DNA of 64,000 nucleotides from an uncultured Bacteroidales bacterium. GTDB taxonomy: Bacteria > Bacteroidota > Bacteroidia > Bacteroidales > Bacteroidaceae. The DNA lies in contig CADCIP010000001.1 in the NCBI GenBank assembly GCA_902801485.1, positions 1 through 64,000 of the forward strand, in the 5' to 3' direction. Positions 45,210 to 53,432 of this stretch are shown here, piece after piece. Each line of letters opens with the position of its first letter. The first letter of the stretch is position 1. Made by a program: the position numbers and the translations under genes. Below the pieces are notes generated by a model. It did no database searches and had not been told where the DNA came from. It saw nothing but the letters and a program-made list of their open reading frames with translations.

Positions 45210-47056
45210 TCATGATTAATATAAGCAATATTCATCAGTTAACATCGTTGCAGAACAGGTATCTGCAAAGCGAGTTTATTTTCTATAAGATTGCCTTTGA
45301 TAAAGTCAAAGATAAATTCCCATCGGATTTATTTTCAGAGAAGACTAATGGTGCAAAACTTCTGTCATGTCTCAATTTAAAAGCAGAAGGCAGATGCGAA
45401 TTTGTGTTCATGTTTCATAAAGCCGATGCTTCCAAAATTAACATTCTCAATTTATCCTATAGACAGAAGCATAATGATATTAACTTGTCAACATCCATAT
45501 TTGACCATGGTAAGATGAACATCGCTCAACAATATCAGTTGTTGTTGGGTGCAACATTGACTGCAGACAACAATGCTGCAGGCTCCTGTTACTATGTAGT
45601 CGAAAACAGAGAGACGGAGGTAAAATCCTTAAAGTTGACCTTTGGCATTTATGAAGGATTCCTGATGATTAATTTGCCTACCATCGTTACCTTCAGAAAA
45701 AAGAAGGAAAAGGCACTTGATGACAAGTATAAATACTATGTATCAGGATTCTGTGTCAATAAGGTCACAAGCGATGATAACATAAAAAAAGAAAGATTAT
45801 GTTACCTTCCCAATAGGCACGATTATAGTGACAAGAAAAAGAACACTCTGCCTTTCCACAAATTATTGTTCGATGACAAGTTCAAGAGTACAAAGTTGTA
45901 TGTCCTATATTTCATAGGGAAAAAATTCAACGAGTATTATAAGGGGATGATAGATTTCCCATTCCCCGGTCGCTTATTTACCGTTGCCGAGTTTATGAAG
46001 ATAGAAAAACTTACCGATAGCAAGGACAAGAATGTCTTGCCAAAGATTAAAACTGAGATTCTTGAAGATAATTTCTATTTAAAGGGCAAAACGGTTAAAC
46101 TTATAGACGACATCGGTAATGTTGAGTCAGCAGAGCTGATGTCGTATCTGAAAACATGGTTTACCATGAAAGAAATGACGGTCGTGAATGGCAAAGCAGC
46201 CTACAGCATACAACTTGTGCACAACGAGAAGTATTATAAGACCCATAGGAAGGAAAACGATGCCTATTCTAATAATCATTTCCAACACCTGGCCTTTGAG
46301 ACGTTGAAGGCGTCGGTAAGAACGTATAGAAAAGATAATTGGGATAAGGCAAAACTCCCACCAGAGATAAAAACCTTGTTTTGGGAGATGATTATCACCG
46401 ACGATATATTGAATCGCCAGTGTTCGACCATTGGTGAGCATGAAGACGAAATAAACATAGGTGTCAACTTCTACCTGAAGGGCAAAGACGGACAGGATGG
46501 AGTCTGGCATCACGGCACCTTGGTTATTGACACGGAAAACAAGATGTCCTTCGCAGACGAGACCTCCTTGTGTAACGATATGGGCAGTATGCTCCTTGAA
46601 GTTACAGGAAAGAAAAATGCCAGTGTTATCATCATCAGTATCGGTAAGAATATAGTCTGTATTGAAGACACTGATATATTCCTGGTACCAGACCATTATG
46701 AAGAACTAATAAAGAAGTATGATGATTTCAGGAACCTTAGATATCCTGTCGCGGCATTCGACGTCCCCCCCTTTGCAACATACCTTACTTCGGCATCGGT
46801 AAAGGATGAGAAAAAAGACAAGCTTGTTAAGGAGTTTGCAGATGTTATAAGCCGGATAGAAGAAAGATTCCCAGGAAAGGACAACCTGAGTATATTTGAG
46901 TTGTTGTCAACCATCACAGACAAGTCCTGTAGATATCATATTTCCGGCTATCTTGAAAGTAAAGGATATGATGGGTTGTTCGCTCATGAACGCGAACAGT
47001 CGAATATTGAAAGATTTTATGGCAGCATGAAGGGTTTTGTTTACGGCATCGGTAAA
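41661..47056. repeat. dispersed 12-bp motif GGCATCGGTAAA, six exact copies in coding DNA
   Basis: Forward copies are at 41661, 42940, 46792 and 47045; reverse copies are at 44463 and 44729. CATCGGTAA also occurs at 44609, 46111 and (reverse) 43804, and one-mismatch forms occur at 43370 and 45978. Copies lie in different codon frames (GIGK, ASVK, TDAM, LPMP), so conservation is at DNA level. I saw no exact copy elsewhere in the window. Confidence 0.85.
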
Positions 47057-47299
47057 ATGTCTAATCAAGATGATTATTATTACGCTGCTCCCGATGGTGA
47101 AGGTATCGGGCAGAATCCTTACGATAAAGCTATAAGAATATACCACAAGTGGAATATTGAGGGACATGTACCGATGCCGGCTATTATGCCATATCTTACC
47201 GCAGGATGGTACGCTCTTGATAATACGTCTTGGCCATGTATAAAAAAATATCTTGAGGAATGGCTCAAACGAAAATATAAAAACGAATGGAATTTTTGA
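45212..47299 (+). CDS. hypothetical protein (695 aa), partner of the helicase-nuclease
   Basis: I do not recognise the family. It is a soluble, Lys-rich protein. The middle has beta-rich segments (DGVWHHGTLVIDTENKMSFA, ASVIIISIGKNIVCIEDTDI) that could be an RNase H-like or PIWI-like core. The end has conserved-looking SNIERFYGSMKGFVYGIGKM and PAIMPYLTAGWYALDNTSWP. Strict coupling to the helicase gene suggests a two-protein machine, with this one as the target-recognition or effector part. A pPIWI-RE relationship is a hypothesis only. It contains two exact GGCATCGGTAAA motifs. Confidence 0.75.
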   Translation: MINISNIHQLTSLQNRYLQSEFIFYKIAFDKVKDKFPSDLFSEKTNGAKLLSCLNLKAEGRCEFVFMFHKADASKINILNLSYRQKHNDINLSTSIFDHGKMNIAQQYQLLLGATLTADNNAAGSCYYVVENRETEVKSLKLTFGIYEGFLMINLPTIVTFRKKKEKALDDKYKYYVSGFCVNKVTSDDNIKKERLCYLPNRHDYSDKKKNTLPFHKLLFDDKFKSTKLYVLYFIGKKFNEYYKGMIDFPFPGRLFTVAEFMKIEKLTDSKDKNVLPKIKTEILEDNFYLKGKTVKLIDDIGNVESAELMSYLKTWFTMKEMTVVNGKAAYSIQLVHNEKYYKTHRKENDAYSNNHFQHLAFETLKASVRTYRKDNWDKAKLPPEIKTLFWEMIITDDILNRQCSTIGEHEDEINIGVNFYLKGKDGQDGVWHHGTLVIDTENKMSFADETSLCNDMGSMLLEVTGKKNASVIIISIGKNIVCIEDTDIFLVPDHYEELIKKYDDFRNLRYPVAAFDVPPFATYLTSASVKDEKKDKLVKEFADVISRIEERFPGKDNLSIFELLSTITDKSCRYHISGYLESKGYDGLFAHEREQSNIERFYGSMKGFVYGIGKMSNQDDYYYAAPDGEGIGQNPYDKAIRIYHKWNIEGHVPMPAIMPYLTAGWYALDNTSWPCIKKYLEEWLKRKYKNEWNF

Positions 47300-47396
47300 C
47301 ATAATCCATACGTCTTTTCCTTGTCAATTCCATCCAGAAAAGGGATGATTTCTGCACTCTTCCGGGCCCCTACAGGATAGACAGTTTATTCGGCAA

Positions 47397-47849
47397 GTGG
47401 TCAGTGATGCAGATTATTTAAAACATGAGCAGTTTATGAAACTCAATAACAGGGTTAAGAAGATTCTCACCGGCAAGATCTGTCCTTACTGTGGCAGACC
47501 TTCAATGCTGACAGACAGTGCAGAGGTCTATCATGGCCGATCCTACGGCCCGATATATATCTGCAGGCCTTGTGATGCCTATGTTGGATGCCATAAAGGA
47601 ACCACCAAGGCATTGGGAAGGCTGGCAAATGCTGAATTGCGGTACTGGAAGAATCAGGCGCATGCGGCCTTCGACAAGCTTTGGAAAGGGAAAACAAAAG
47701 TCATGGACAGGACCACATGTTACAAGTTCCTGTCCAAGAAAATGGAGATACCTTCGAAATACACCCACATCGGTATGTTCAAGGGTGAGTCCTGCAAGCG
47801 GGTCATTGAGATTTGCAATACACTGCTGTTGAACCTCGGAAAGATTTAA
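47397..47849 (+). CDS. DUF3268 family zinc-finger protein
   Basis: Cys motifs KICPYCGRPSML and ICRPCDAYVGCHKG, RSYGPIYICRPCD, and GRLANAELRYWKNQAHAAFD are hallmarks of DUF3268. The family is small, zinc-binding and of unknown function, frequent in phages and mobile elements. The start is uncertain: GTG at 47397 or ATG at 47436; the frame is open back to 47349. It lies 97 bases after the 695-aa gene and three bases before the next gene. Confidence 0.88.
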   Translation: MVSDADYLKHEQFMKLNNRVKKILTGKICPYCGRPSMLTDSAEVYHGRSYGPIYICRPCDAYVGCHKGTTKALGRLANAELRYWKNQAHAAFDKLWKGKTKVMDRTTCYKFLSKKMEIPSKYTHIGMFKGESCKRVIEICNTLLLNLGKI

Positions 47850-47851
47850 CT

Positions 47852-48226
47852 ATGACCGCAGGAAGACCAAACAACAGCATCACGCCCCTGTGGCGAAGCA
47901 AGCCAGCCGTAAAAGTGGCGTTGTACCAATTACTATGCTACGAGGTGCAAAAAAAACCTACCATGTATGGATGTGCGAAAGATATGAAAATTTCAAGAAC
48001 TACGGTAATCAAATGGTGGGAAGCGACGAAGTGGAGCGAGAATCGAAATGAGCAGTACCGATTAGCCAAGAAATGGTATTTTAAACACTTTTTTGAAAAC
48101 TGCTGCTGTGACTCTAAGCGATGCTCATCTGAGTTAATGCTTCCAGAAGAAGAGGTGTGTTTATTCATGGAAATACTCAAATTAAACCCCTACGACTATC
48201 GATTTCTGCTATTTAACATACTTTAA
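47852..48226 (+). CDS. small helix-turn-helix-like protein (124 aa)
   Basis: The N-terminus (MTAGRPNNSITPLWRSKPAV) is followed by CAKDMKISRTTVIKWWEATK, which reads as a helix-turn-helix of the transposase/terminase-small-subunit type. Four Cys in FFENCCCDSKRCSSE could bind metal. It is probably translated with the DUF3268 gene. Upstream frames (MQYTAVEP) overlap that gene and are not needed. Function unknown; DNA binding is likely. Confidence 0.7.
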   Translation: MTAGRPNNSITPLWRSKPAVKVALYQLLCYEVQKKPTMYGCAKDMKISRTTVIKWWEATKWSENRNEQYRLAKKWYFKHFFENCCCDSKRCSSELMLPEEEVCLFMEILKLNPYDYRFLLFNIL

Positions 48227-48334
48227 CTATGTACAATTTAATTATTTCCGGACATTTTTTTGGGGGCGGAAATGTATTATGTATAATAATAACTCGCGCG
48301 CGCGAGGTTATTTTGTAAACTCAAATTTCATTTT

Positions 48335-48342
48335 TACCTTTG
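48335..48342 (+). promoter_or_regulatory. -7 promoter element (TACCTTTG) of the ~1.04-kb RNA
   Basis: The box is a perfect match; upstream AT-rich DNA includes a CGCGCGCG tract (48296-48304). No good start codon follows for over 1 kb. Confidence 0.65.
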
Positions 48343-48349
48343 CCGACAG

Positions 48350-49389
48350 AATGAGCTACAATAGCTCTGCGGAAAAATGCTCTTTGAGTTTTTGAATCAT
48401 ACAGGAATAGAGAACAAAGGCTGCTCCTGCCGGTTTCCGGTGTCGCCCGAAAGGGCATTTCGAGCCTATGAATCCCTTTGTTTCTCAATTTCTCTTCTTG
48501 GCATGCGGCACTTGAGCCTTGGGAATTGCGGGAACGGGTTTAATGACGCGTTCATATAGTCCATCCCATGAGCTTAGCTGTGCCAGGATAAATTGAGGTT
48601 CTTGTGGACTCCTTCGTGTCAGAAACATTCTGGCCAATGTTGACTGACGGGGTAACTCCCGCTGTCATCGGAGAAGCAAGAAACTCAGCCTGGCACGGCA
48701 GTTGCTTTGAAACGAGAGTTTTCTCGCGGTACGACGGTGCCAGGATATTCAAATGTTGCCAGCATCGGCCTGCGCTCTTCGGAGTGTGTAGACGAGCGGC
48801 TGGCAACAATACTTTGAGGACATACGCGCCCCTGACAGCGGATCAGGCAAAAAGTCCGGCTGCTTGTATAGTCCTTGGTCAGCCTGATGGCCAGTGGTGG
48901 GTTCGTGCCATCACCAAAGTATCTTTTTAATTGTCGAAAGACTGGATAACGGTTCTTGTATGTGCAACTTCTGGAACATTGGTTTCATAAGCAACATCTA
49001 CAGGTTGAGACGTGATATGCAGGGGGCGTTCATAACGAGCATCTGCACCCAGTGAAGACGATTACCTGGCACGGCAGTGGATTGGGAGTTGCGGGAGGCG
49101 GTTACGGCGGCCTCATGTTGTCCGGCCCATGAGCCTTGGGAGTGCGGGGATAGGTTACGACCTGTCATGAGACCATCCCATGAGCGTTGCTGTGCCAGGA
49201 TTATCTAAGCTGCTGCTGTTGGCTGTGCTATTAAGTTAAGTGTTCTACAGTCCGACGGTGGCAGTTTTTCAAAACGAGCTGACAGAGTGAACATACCACT
49301 CATGTCAGCAGTTAGATGGCAGGCGGCATCTGAACCTGAAAAAAGAGTCGCCGACGAACTTTTCCAAGGTGCCAACTGCCATTTTTTCA
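48350..49389 (+). ncRNA. large structured non-coding RNA candidate 2 (~1040 nt)
   Basis: It consists of three modules closed by the same pair, CCTGGCA...TGCCAGG: about 48497-48587 (further closed by CTCAATT/AATTGAG), 48689-48744, and 49065-49199. The last contains two tandem copies of the core TTGGGA-TTGCGGG...GTCC-CCCATGAGC. Other helices include GGCTGGCAAC with GTTGCCAG and the 12-bp hairpin GCTGACA-GAGTG/CACTC-TGTCAGC (49279-49310). TGGCAGTT (49259) pairs with AACTGCCA (49374) before six T, probably the end. The first module is nearly identical to 36412-36503. Open frames inside (such as 48604-48930) have no coding signs. Confidence 0.75.
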
Positions 49390-49420
49390 AGAAACAGATA
49401 AAAAAATGAAATAAAATATG

Positions 49421-49428
49421 TATCTTTG
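49421..49428 (+). promoter_or_regulatory. -7 promoter element (TATCTTTG) of the secreted-protein gene
   Basis: It sets a leader of about 220 nt before the start codon, long for this genome. Confidence 0.65.
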
Positions 49429-49434
49429 CAGACA

Positions 49435-49654
49435 AATAACGATGGAAGTGCTTCCCAATCTGAAGAAAAACGTCGCCAGCGTCATAATCCGGAGGTACAG
49501 TTTGAAGCGACTCGCAAAAGCGGGCTGCTCGCTGTGTGGATTATGGGTTTATAGTTTGGCGACGAAATTCCCTCAGGTTGCGCAGCGACAGCCCGCTTCC
49601 TGTATTTATAATCCGCTCCTTTAGGGCATAGGAGCAACCTAAAAACGCCAAACA
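49435..49654 (+). promoter_or_regulatory. structured 5' leader with pseudoknot and competing helices
   Basis: CGTCGCCA (49471) pairs with TGGCGACG (49557), and AGCGGGCTG (49519) with CAGCCCGCT (49589); the two helices cross, forming a pseudoknot. GGATTAT (49538) can pair with ATAATCC at 49484 or at 49607, a switch-like choice. GCTCCT/AGGAGC (49614, 49630) forms a last hairpin before the gene. I match it to no known riboswitch. Confidence 0.6.
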
Positions 49655-50368
49655 ATGAGAAAGTATGTTTTTCTCGCGCTGATTTTAAATGCATTTTCCA
49701 GCGCATTTGCACAAGAAGTAACGGCTCCAGAGCCAGAGTTTATTAACAGTTATTGCATCCTAACAAGTGATTCCACTTATGACAAGCTCCCAAAAGAGAC
49801 TGGTACCATCGGCAAGCATGAGAACAAGACCAAAAAATGGTCGAAGATGCTCGGAAATGTGGCCGATGTCGCGGGTGCTGGCGCATTGGGGGTAGGTCTT
49901 GCTACCGGAGCTGGGAGCGGGCTGGCAACAGGAATCAAGGTAATGTCTGCGGCTAACAGCGTAAGCAGTGCGGCGGGAGCAGTAAGTGGACTTGCCGGAT
50001 ATGCTGGGATGGATATAATCTTCAACGGCGGGCAGTCGTCCTATACCGTTGAAAGCGGAAAAGATATAAGGTTACTGGTAAGAAGTGAGAAGAATGACTC
50101 CGACCCGCTGGACACGTATCGCATCGTGCGCTTCAATGCCTCAAAAAAAGACCGGAGAGTACAGTGGATGGAGTTCGAGTCCTCTATGATGGGAGGTGAG
50201 GATGCCAAGAAAGGCGGATATATCAATTTCAGCGGACATAAGTACGGTGAGCGGTCTTACTTACTGACCATTCCGGCCTCTGAATTGGAAGCGGGCGAGT
50301 ATGGCATCTTCTTCCTGTCGGTAGCTGCTGCCACCACAATTCCGGTAGGAACATTCTCTGTCAAGTAG
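49655..50368 (+). CDS. secreted protein with glycine-zipper segment (237 aa)
   Basis: The signal peptide (MRKYVFLALILNAFSSAFAQ) is cleaved after AFA. Residues ~68-118 are a Gly/Ala-rich stretch (VADVAGAGALGVGLATGAGS, GLATGIKVMSAANSVSSAAG) like glycine zippers of membrane-inserting proteins. A C-terminal beta domain (GYINFSGHKYGERSYLLTIP) follows. No family name is recognised. The structured leader upstream suggests regulated expression. A 49-aa ORF follows after 56 bases. Confidence 0.75.
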   Translation: MRKYVFLALILNAFSSAFAQEVTAPEPEFINSYCILTSDSTYDKLPKETGTIGKHENKTKKWSKMLGNVADVAGAGALGVGLATGAGSGLATGIKVMSAANSVSSAAGAVSGLAGYAGMDIIFNGGQSSYTVESGKDIRLLVRSEKNDSDPLDTYRIVRFNASKKDRRVQWMEFESSMMGGEDAKKGGYINFSGHKYGERSYLLTIPASELEAGEYGIFFLSVAAATTIPVGTFSVK

Positions 50369-50424
50369 TTGGAGAGTAATTGGAGAGTAAATAAATATAC
50401 AACTAACTTTAGCTAACATCAATT

Positions 50425-50574
50425 ATGGAGGTTCTACTTTTAGGCTTAGTAGCCATGTGCCTGTTCAAGAAAGACCCCAAGAAGGGTAAGAAGGCACGCA
50501 AGTCCGATTCCTACAGGGAATGGGAAAAGAGAAGAAGAGAGCATTATCACTTCCTGTATGGTGACAGACCATAA
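50425..50574 (+). CDS. very small basic protein (49 aa)
   Basis: The ORF reads MEVLLLGLVAMCLFKKDPKK then GKKARKSDSYREWEKRRREH. A short hydrophobic start and a strongly basic tail suggest a membrane-tethered or nucleic-acid-binding peptide. It follows the secreted protein on the same strand. Coding evidence is limited to the clean frame and natural composition. Confidence 0.5.
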   Translation: MEVLLLGLVAMCLFKKDPKKGKKARKSDSYREWEKRRREHYHFLYGDRP

Positions 50575-50656
50575 CAATTGTAGCATACGGTAAAACGGGA
50601 GATCCGGAAAAGTTATTTTCAAACAAACGAAGAAGAAAAAATAGAATTATTTATCG

Positions 50657-51796
50657 TCATTTCTGTTTAAATTTTCCCGTTTTAAGTTCATAAACAGCGT
50701 AACGGATTTCGTCGATGGTGCCGAATAGGAGGTAATATTCATACTCCACAGTGCATTGCTTCGGCATGTGTTGCTTTCGAATGGGTGCGATATAGGATGT
50801 GGCATCCTCGTCTGCTTCGCCTGAACGAGATGACTGGAAGCGTCCGGCCAAAAACTGAGTGGCGCTGGGACTATAGACACCCATCCCCCAGCCATCATCA
50901 CCCACAAATGCCATCCACTGCTCGCTAATGTCGTCGTAGTTGCCCCATCCGTGCCCGTTCTGTCCGAATCGCAGTTCTTCTACATCAATGCTGTCTACTG
51001 GCTCTGAAATGAATGGATGCTCTCCGCGATAAGCGTAGAGGTGGTTCAGCGAAGAGATAGGATATACGGCTGGTATCTCCTGCTGGTTCACGGGAACGTC
51101 GCCATAAACGGTGTCCGTTCTGTGGCATGTGAGGCGGCAGCGGACGTGAACAACGTTATCCTTCAACTCAGTCCACTGCTCCATTTCGGCTTCTGCAGGA
51201 CAATTGTCCATGTCCCAAAGCATGGGAACGCACCTCACGTAAGTACACTTACCCCGTTGCCAGTTCTCCAGAATCCGGGCGCGGTTGCGTTTGTAGTCGC
51301 CAACCTGTATGGGATTCCAAGGCCAAGGCGACCAGAAGTCGCTCTGTCCTTCTGCTTGTCGGTTTACGCTCTGTCCAGCATAATAGGATTGCTGGACGTA
51401 TCTGCCCTCGTCGTGTATATTAATATAATTACGTCCTTGCCCACCCCGTCCAATGAAGCAGATGGCTCCGCCGCGTGTGAGGTCTTGGCGCAGCGTGATG
51501 TTTCTGTTCTTGATCTGGAGCGTATCACTTGACTTGCAAGAGGTCAATAGCACAAGGGCTATTTGTACAATCAGAATCAGCGGAATGCCATACTTGAACT
51601 TCTTGTGCATCGTTTTGTGATGCCATATCTTCATTCCAAGCAAAGCTCCGATGCTGCCGCCTATGATTGCCATTCCCAACAGAGTCGCTTCTGGGATGCG
51701 CCAGCTTCCTTGCTTTGCTTTCCATTTATCAATGCCATAGACCACAAAGGTCAAGATGTTGATGACTGTTAGATAATACAGTATTGCTTCTGTCAT
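50657..51796 (-). CDS. DUF1294 membrane domain fused to a lipoprotein-like beta domain
   Basis: The first ~90 residues match DUF1294 (YGIDKWKAKQGSWRIPEATL, GGSIGALLGMKIWHHKTMHK). The final helix of that domain, GIPLILIVQIALVLLTSC, ends in a lipobox-like Cys and leads into a ~275-residue exported-type domain (NYINIHDEGRYVQQSYYAGQ, NPIQVGDYKRNRARILENWQ) of unknown class. Such a join is unusual: DUF1294 normally stands alone at about 90 aa. ATG at 51796 (MTEAILYYL) is preferred to the upstream ATGs. It converges on the 49-aa ORF; AAAACGGGA/TCCCGTTTT (50591/50672) may form a shared terminator. Confidence 0.8.
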   Translation of the reverse strand: MTEAILYYLTVINILTFVVYGIDKWKAKQGSWRIPEATLLGMAIIGGSIGALLGMKIWHHKTMHKKFKYGIPLILIVQIALVLLTSCKSSDTLQIKNRNITLRQDLTRGGAICFIGRGGQGRNYINIHDEGRYVQQSYYAGQSVNRQAEGQSDFWSPWPWNPIQVGDYKRNRARILENWQRGKCTYVRCVPMLWDMDNCPAEAEMEQWTELKDNVVHVRCRLTCHRTDTVYGDVPVNQQEIPAVYPISSLNHLYAYRGEHPFISEPVDSIDVEELRFGQNGHGWGNYDDISEQWMAFVGDDGWGMGVYSPSATQFLAGRFQSSRSGEADEDATSYIAPIRKQHMPKQCTVEYEYYLLFGTIDEIRYAVYELKTGKFKQK

Positions 51797-51847
51797 ATTG
51801 TTAGCAAACAAGTGCGAGCACATATTTGTTGTGAGAATCCTCATCAT

Positions 51848-52379
51848 TTACTTCTCAAACTCCCCCTTTATAATCTTTATGTTAGCCATATTATTATGAT
51901 TTTGAGTACAAAGATAGATAATTTTTGTTATCGTTATCATTTAAGTTCAATAATTTTTCACTCTTAACTCTTCACTTGTACCAAGACGTACATCACGTTG
52001 TTGTTATAGACATACAACCCCATTTTTTTGCCTTTCCGAAGCAATTTTTTCCCATTTATTTACCTCACTTTTCTCATTTCTTTGTATATTTGTAGCCGTA
52101 ACGCAAGCATGCGTATGCATATGTGCATAATGCGCAATGCTTCTTCAGCTATTGTAGGTGTAGTACAAGGGAGAAGCAAGAAGATGCTAAGACAAAGCTA
52201 AGAATAGCTTGATGCAGCCATTGAACAGTTCGATAACGTTTGGATAGGCAAGTTCTGCAAGGACTGTGGCCGCAGGGAATATTGTTCAGACCCAATTAAG
52301 TGATATTTCAGAAGACAAGTTATGAGAATCGAACACATAGCATCCTTGGCCCAGAAGGGATTCAGATTGAGATAACAGT
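51848..52379. other. intergenic region with gene debris
   Basis: A TATATTTG box (52084-52091) is followed by an imperfect palindrome (GCATGCG...CATATGTGCATAATGC). The plus strand at 52215-52303 still reads FDNVWIGKFCKDCGRREYCS then DPIK and stop, which looks like the end of a small zinc-finger protein, preceded in frame by stop codons. I see no intact gene. Confidence 0.45.
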
Positions 52380-53432
52380 ATGAATTGTATGAATCCAATA
52401 ACCGCCCGACTTCTCAACCAACAGCTGGTTGCCCCTCAGTTCTGTGACCCTGGCGAGGTGGTCAGCTACATGGTTGCCATGCAGGCACAGGAGTACCGCA
52501 TGATGCGGTGGGCAGTGGAGTTGCGGACGCGCAGACCGTCACACAAAGCATTCAAGAAAGCCTTTGACGAAGGCAGGATTATCCGTCTGCACCTGATGCG
52601 AGGCACGTGGCAATTGGTGGCCGCAGAAGACTATTGGATGATGATTGACCTCTGTGCGCCTAAGGCTATCGCTGTGACGAAGGGCTGGATGAGCAGCAAC
52701 AAAATCAGTATTCCCGACGAGGAAATGATGTGTATCCGCGACATCCTCGCCCAAACCGTTGCCGACTTGGGGAGTGCGACAAAAGAGGATTTAGTGCGAG
52801 CTTTGGCTGAGAAAGACATAAAGATGGACGTCCATCGGCTGTCGTACCATATCCGCATGGCCGAGATGTCAGGAACCCTCTGCAGTGGAGAACTGTTGCC
52901 GATGAAAGCCACCTACGCACTTACTGCCAATAAAGTGAGGGCATCGGAAAAGATGGACAGAGAGGAAGCGTTGATGCACTTCACCCGAAAGTACTTCCAA
53001 AGCCGTCAACCCGCCACGTTGGAGGATTTCGTCTGGTGGTCAGGCTTAAACGTAAGCGACTGCAGGCGAGGCATAGAACTCTTAGGCAATACGGTTCATA
53101 TAGTACGTTGGAAAGGCAGAGCCTTCTATCTGACGGATGACTGCCGCACACGAGGCTTCCGCAAGGGCAAGTTCCTCCTGATTCCTCCCTATGACGAATA
53201 CCTTATCAGCTACAAGTCTCGCGACATAGTTCTCCCACCTGAACACCGGCTGCATGCCCACAACAACAGTGGTATCTTCCTGCCCGTTATCGCCTACGAC
53301 GGAACCATCTGCGGCAACTGGTCACCATTCAAAGATGATTGTCAGGTGACTTTCTTTGAGGATGATTTTGAAGTTGAAAGTGTAAAGGAGTCTTGGCAGG
53401 CGTATAATGACTATAGAAAAGTCAATCGTTAA
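52380..53432 (+). CDS. AlkZ-like winged-helix DNA glycosylase (HTH_42 family)
   Basis: 350 residues. The QxQ motif appears as VAMQAQEYRMMRWAVELRTR near residue 36, then IIRLHLMRGTWQLVAAEDYW and winged-helix repeats (LVRALAEKDIKMDVHRLSYH), ending in VIAYDGTICGNWSPFKDDCQ. AlkZ/AlkX-type enzymes unhook interstrand crosslinks and bulky alkylated bases. The preserved QxQ supports activity. The start may be the second Met (MNPITARLLNQQ). Its end overlaps a small gene on the other strand by 11 bases. Confidence 0.88.
   Translation: MNCMNPITARLLNQQLVAPQFCDPGEVVSYMVAMQAQEYRMMRWAVELRTRRPSHKAFKKAFDEGRIIRLHLMRGTWQLVAAEDYWMMIDLCAPKAIAVTKGWMSSNKISIPDEEMMCIRDILAQTVADLGSATKEDLVRALAEKDIKMDVHRLSYHIRMAEMSGTLCSGELLPMKATYALTANKVRASEKMDREEALMHFTRKYFQSRQPATLEDFVWWSGLNVSDCRRGIELLGNTVHIVRWKGRAFYLTDDCRTRGFRKGKFLLIPPYDEYLISYKSRDIVLPPEHRLHAHNNSGIFLPVIAYDGTICGNWSPFKDDCQVTFFEDDFEVESVKESWQAYNDYRKVNR

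Noticed and set aside
46127..46696. 189-codon minus-strand frame inside the 695-aa gene
   Set aside because: Antisense frame without promoter or family features; the plus-strand gene is continuous.
48604..48930. 108-codon frame inside RNA candidate 2
   Set aside because: It runs across paired RNA modules, has an unnatural composition and no counterpart in the related module of RNA 1.
48350..49389. RNA 2 as an omegaRNA of an IscB/TnpB nuclease
   Set aside because: No RuvC/HNH nuclease gene is adjacent; the nearby 150-aa protein is DUF3268, not a homing nuclease.
49418..49624. 68-codon frame in the leader of the secreted-protein gene
   Set aside because: It begins before the likely transcription start, and the DNA is better explained by long complementary helices.
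52198..52398. 66-codon minus-strand frame before the AlkZ-like gene
   Set aside because: It overlaps the start of that gene antisense and has no family features; plus-strand debris explains the region better.
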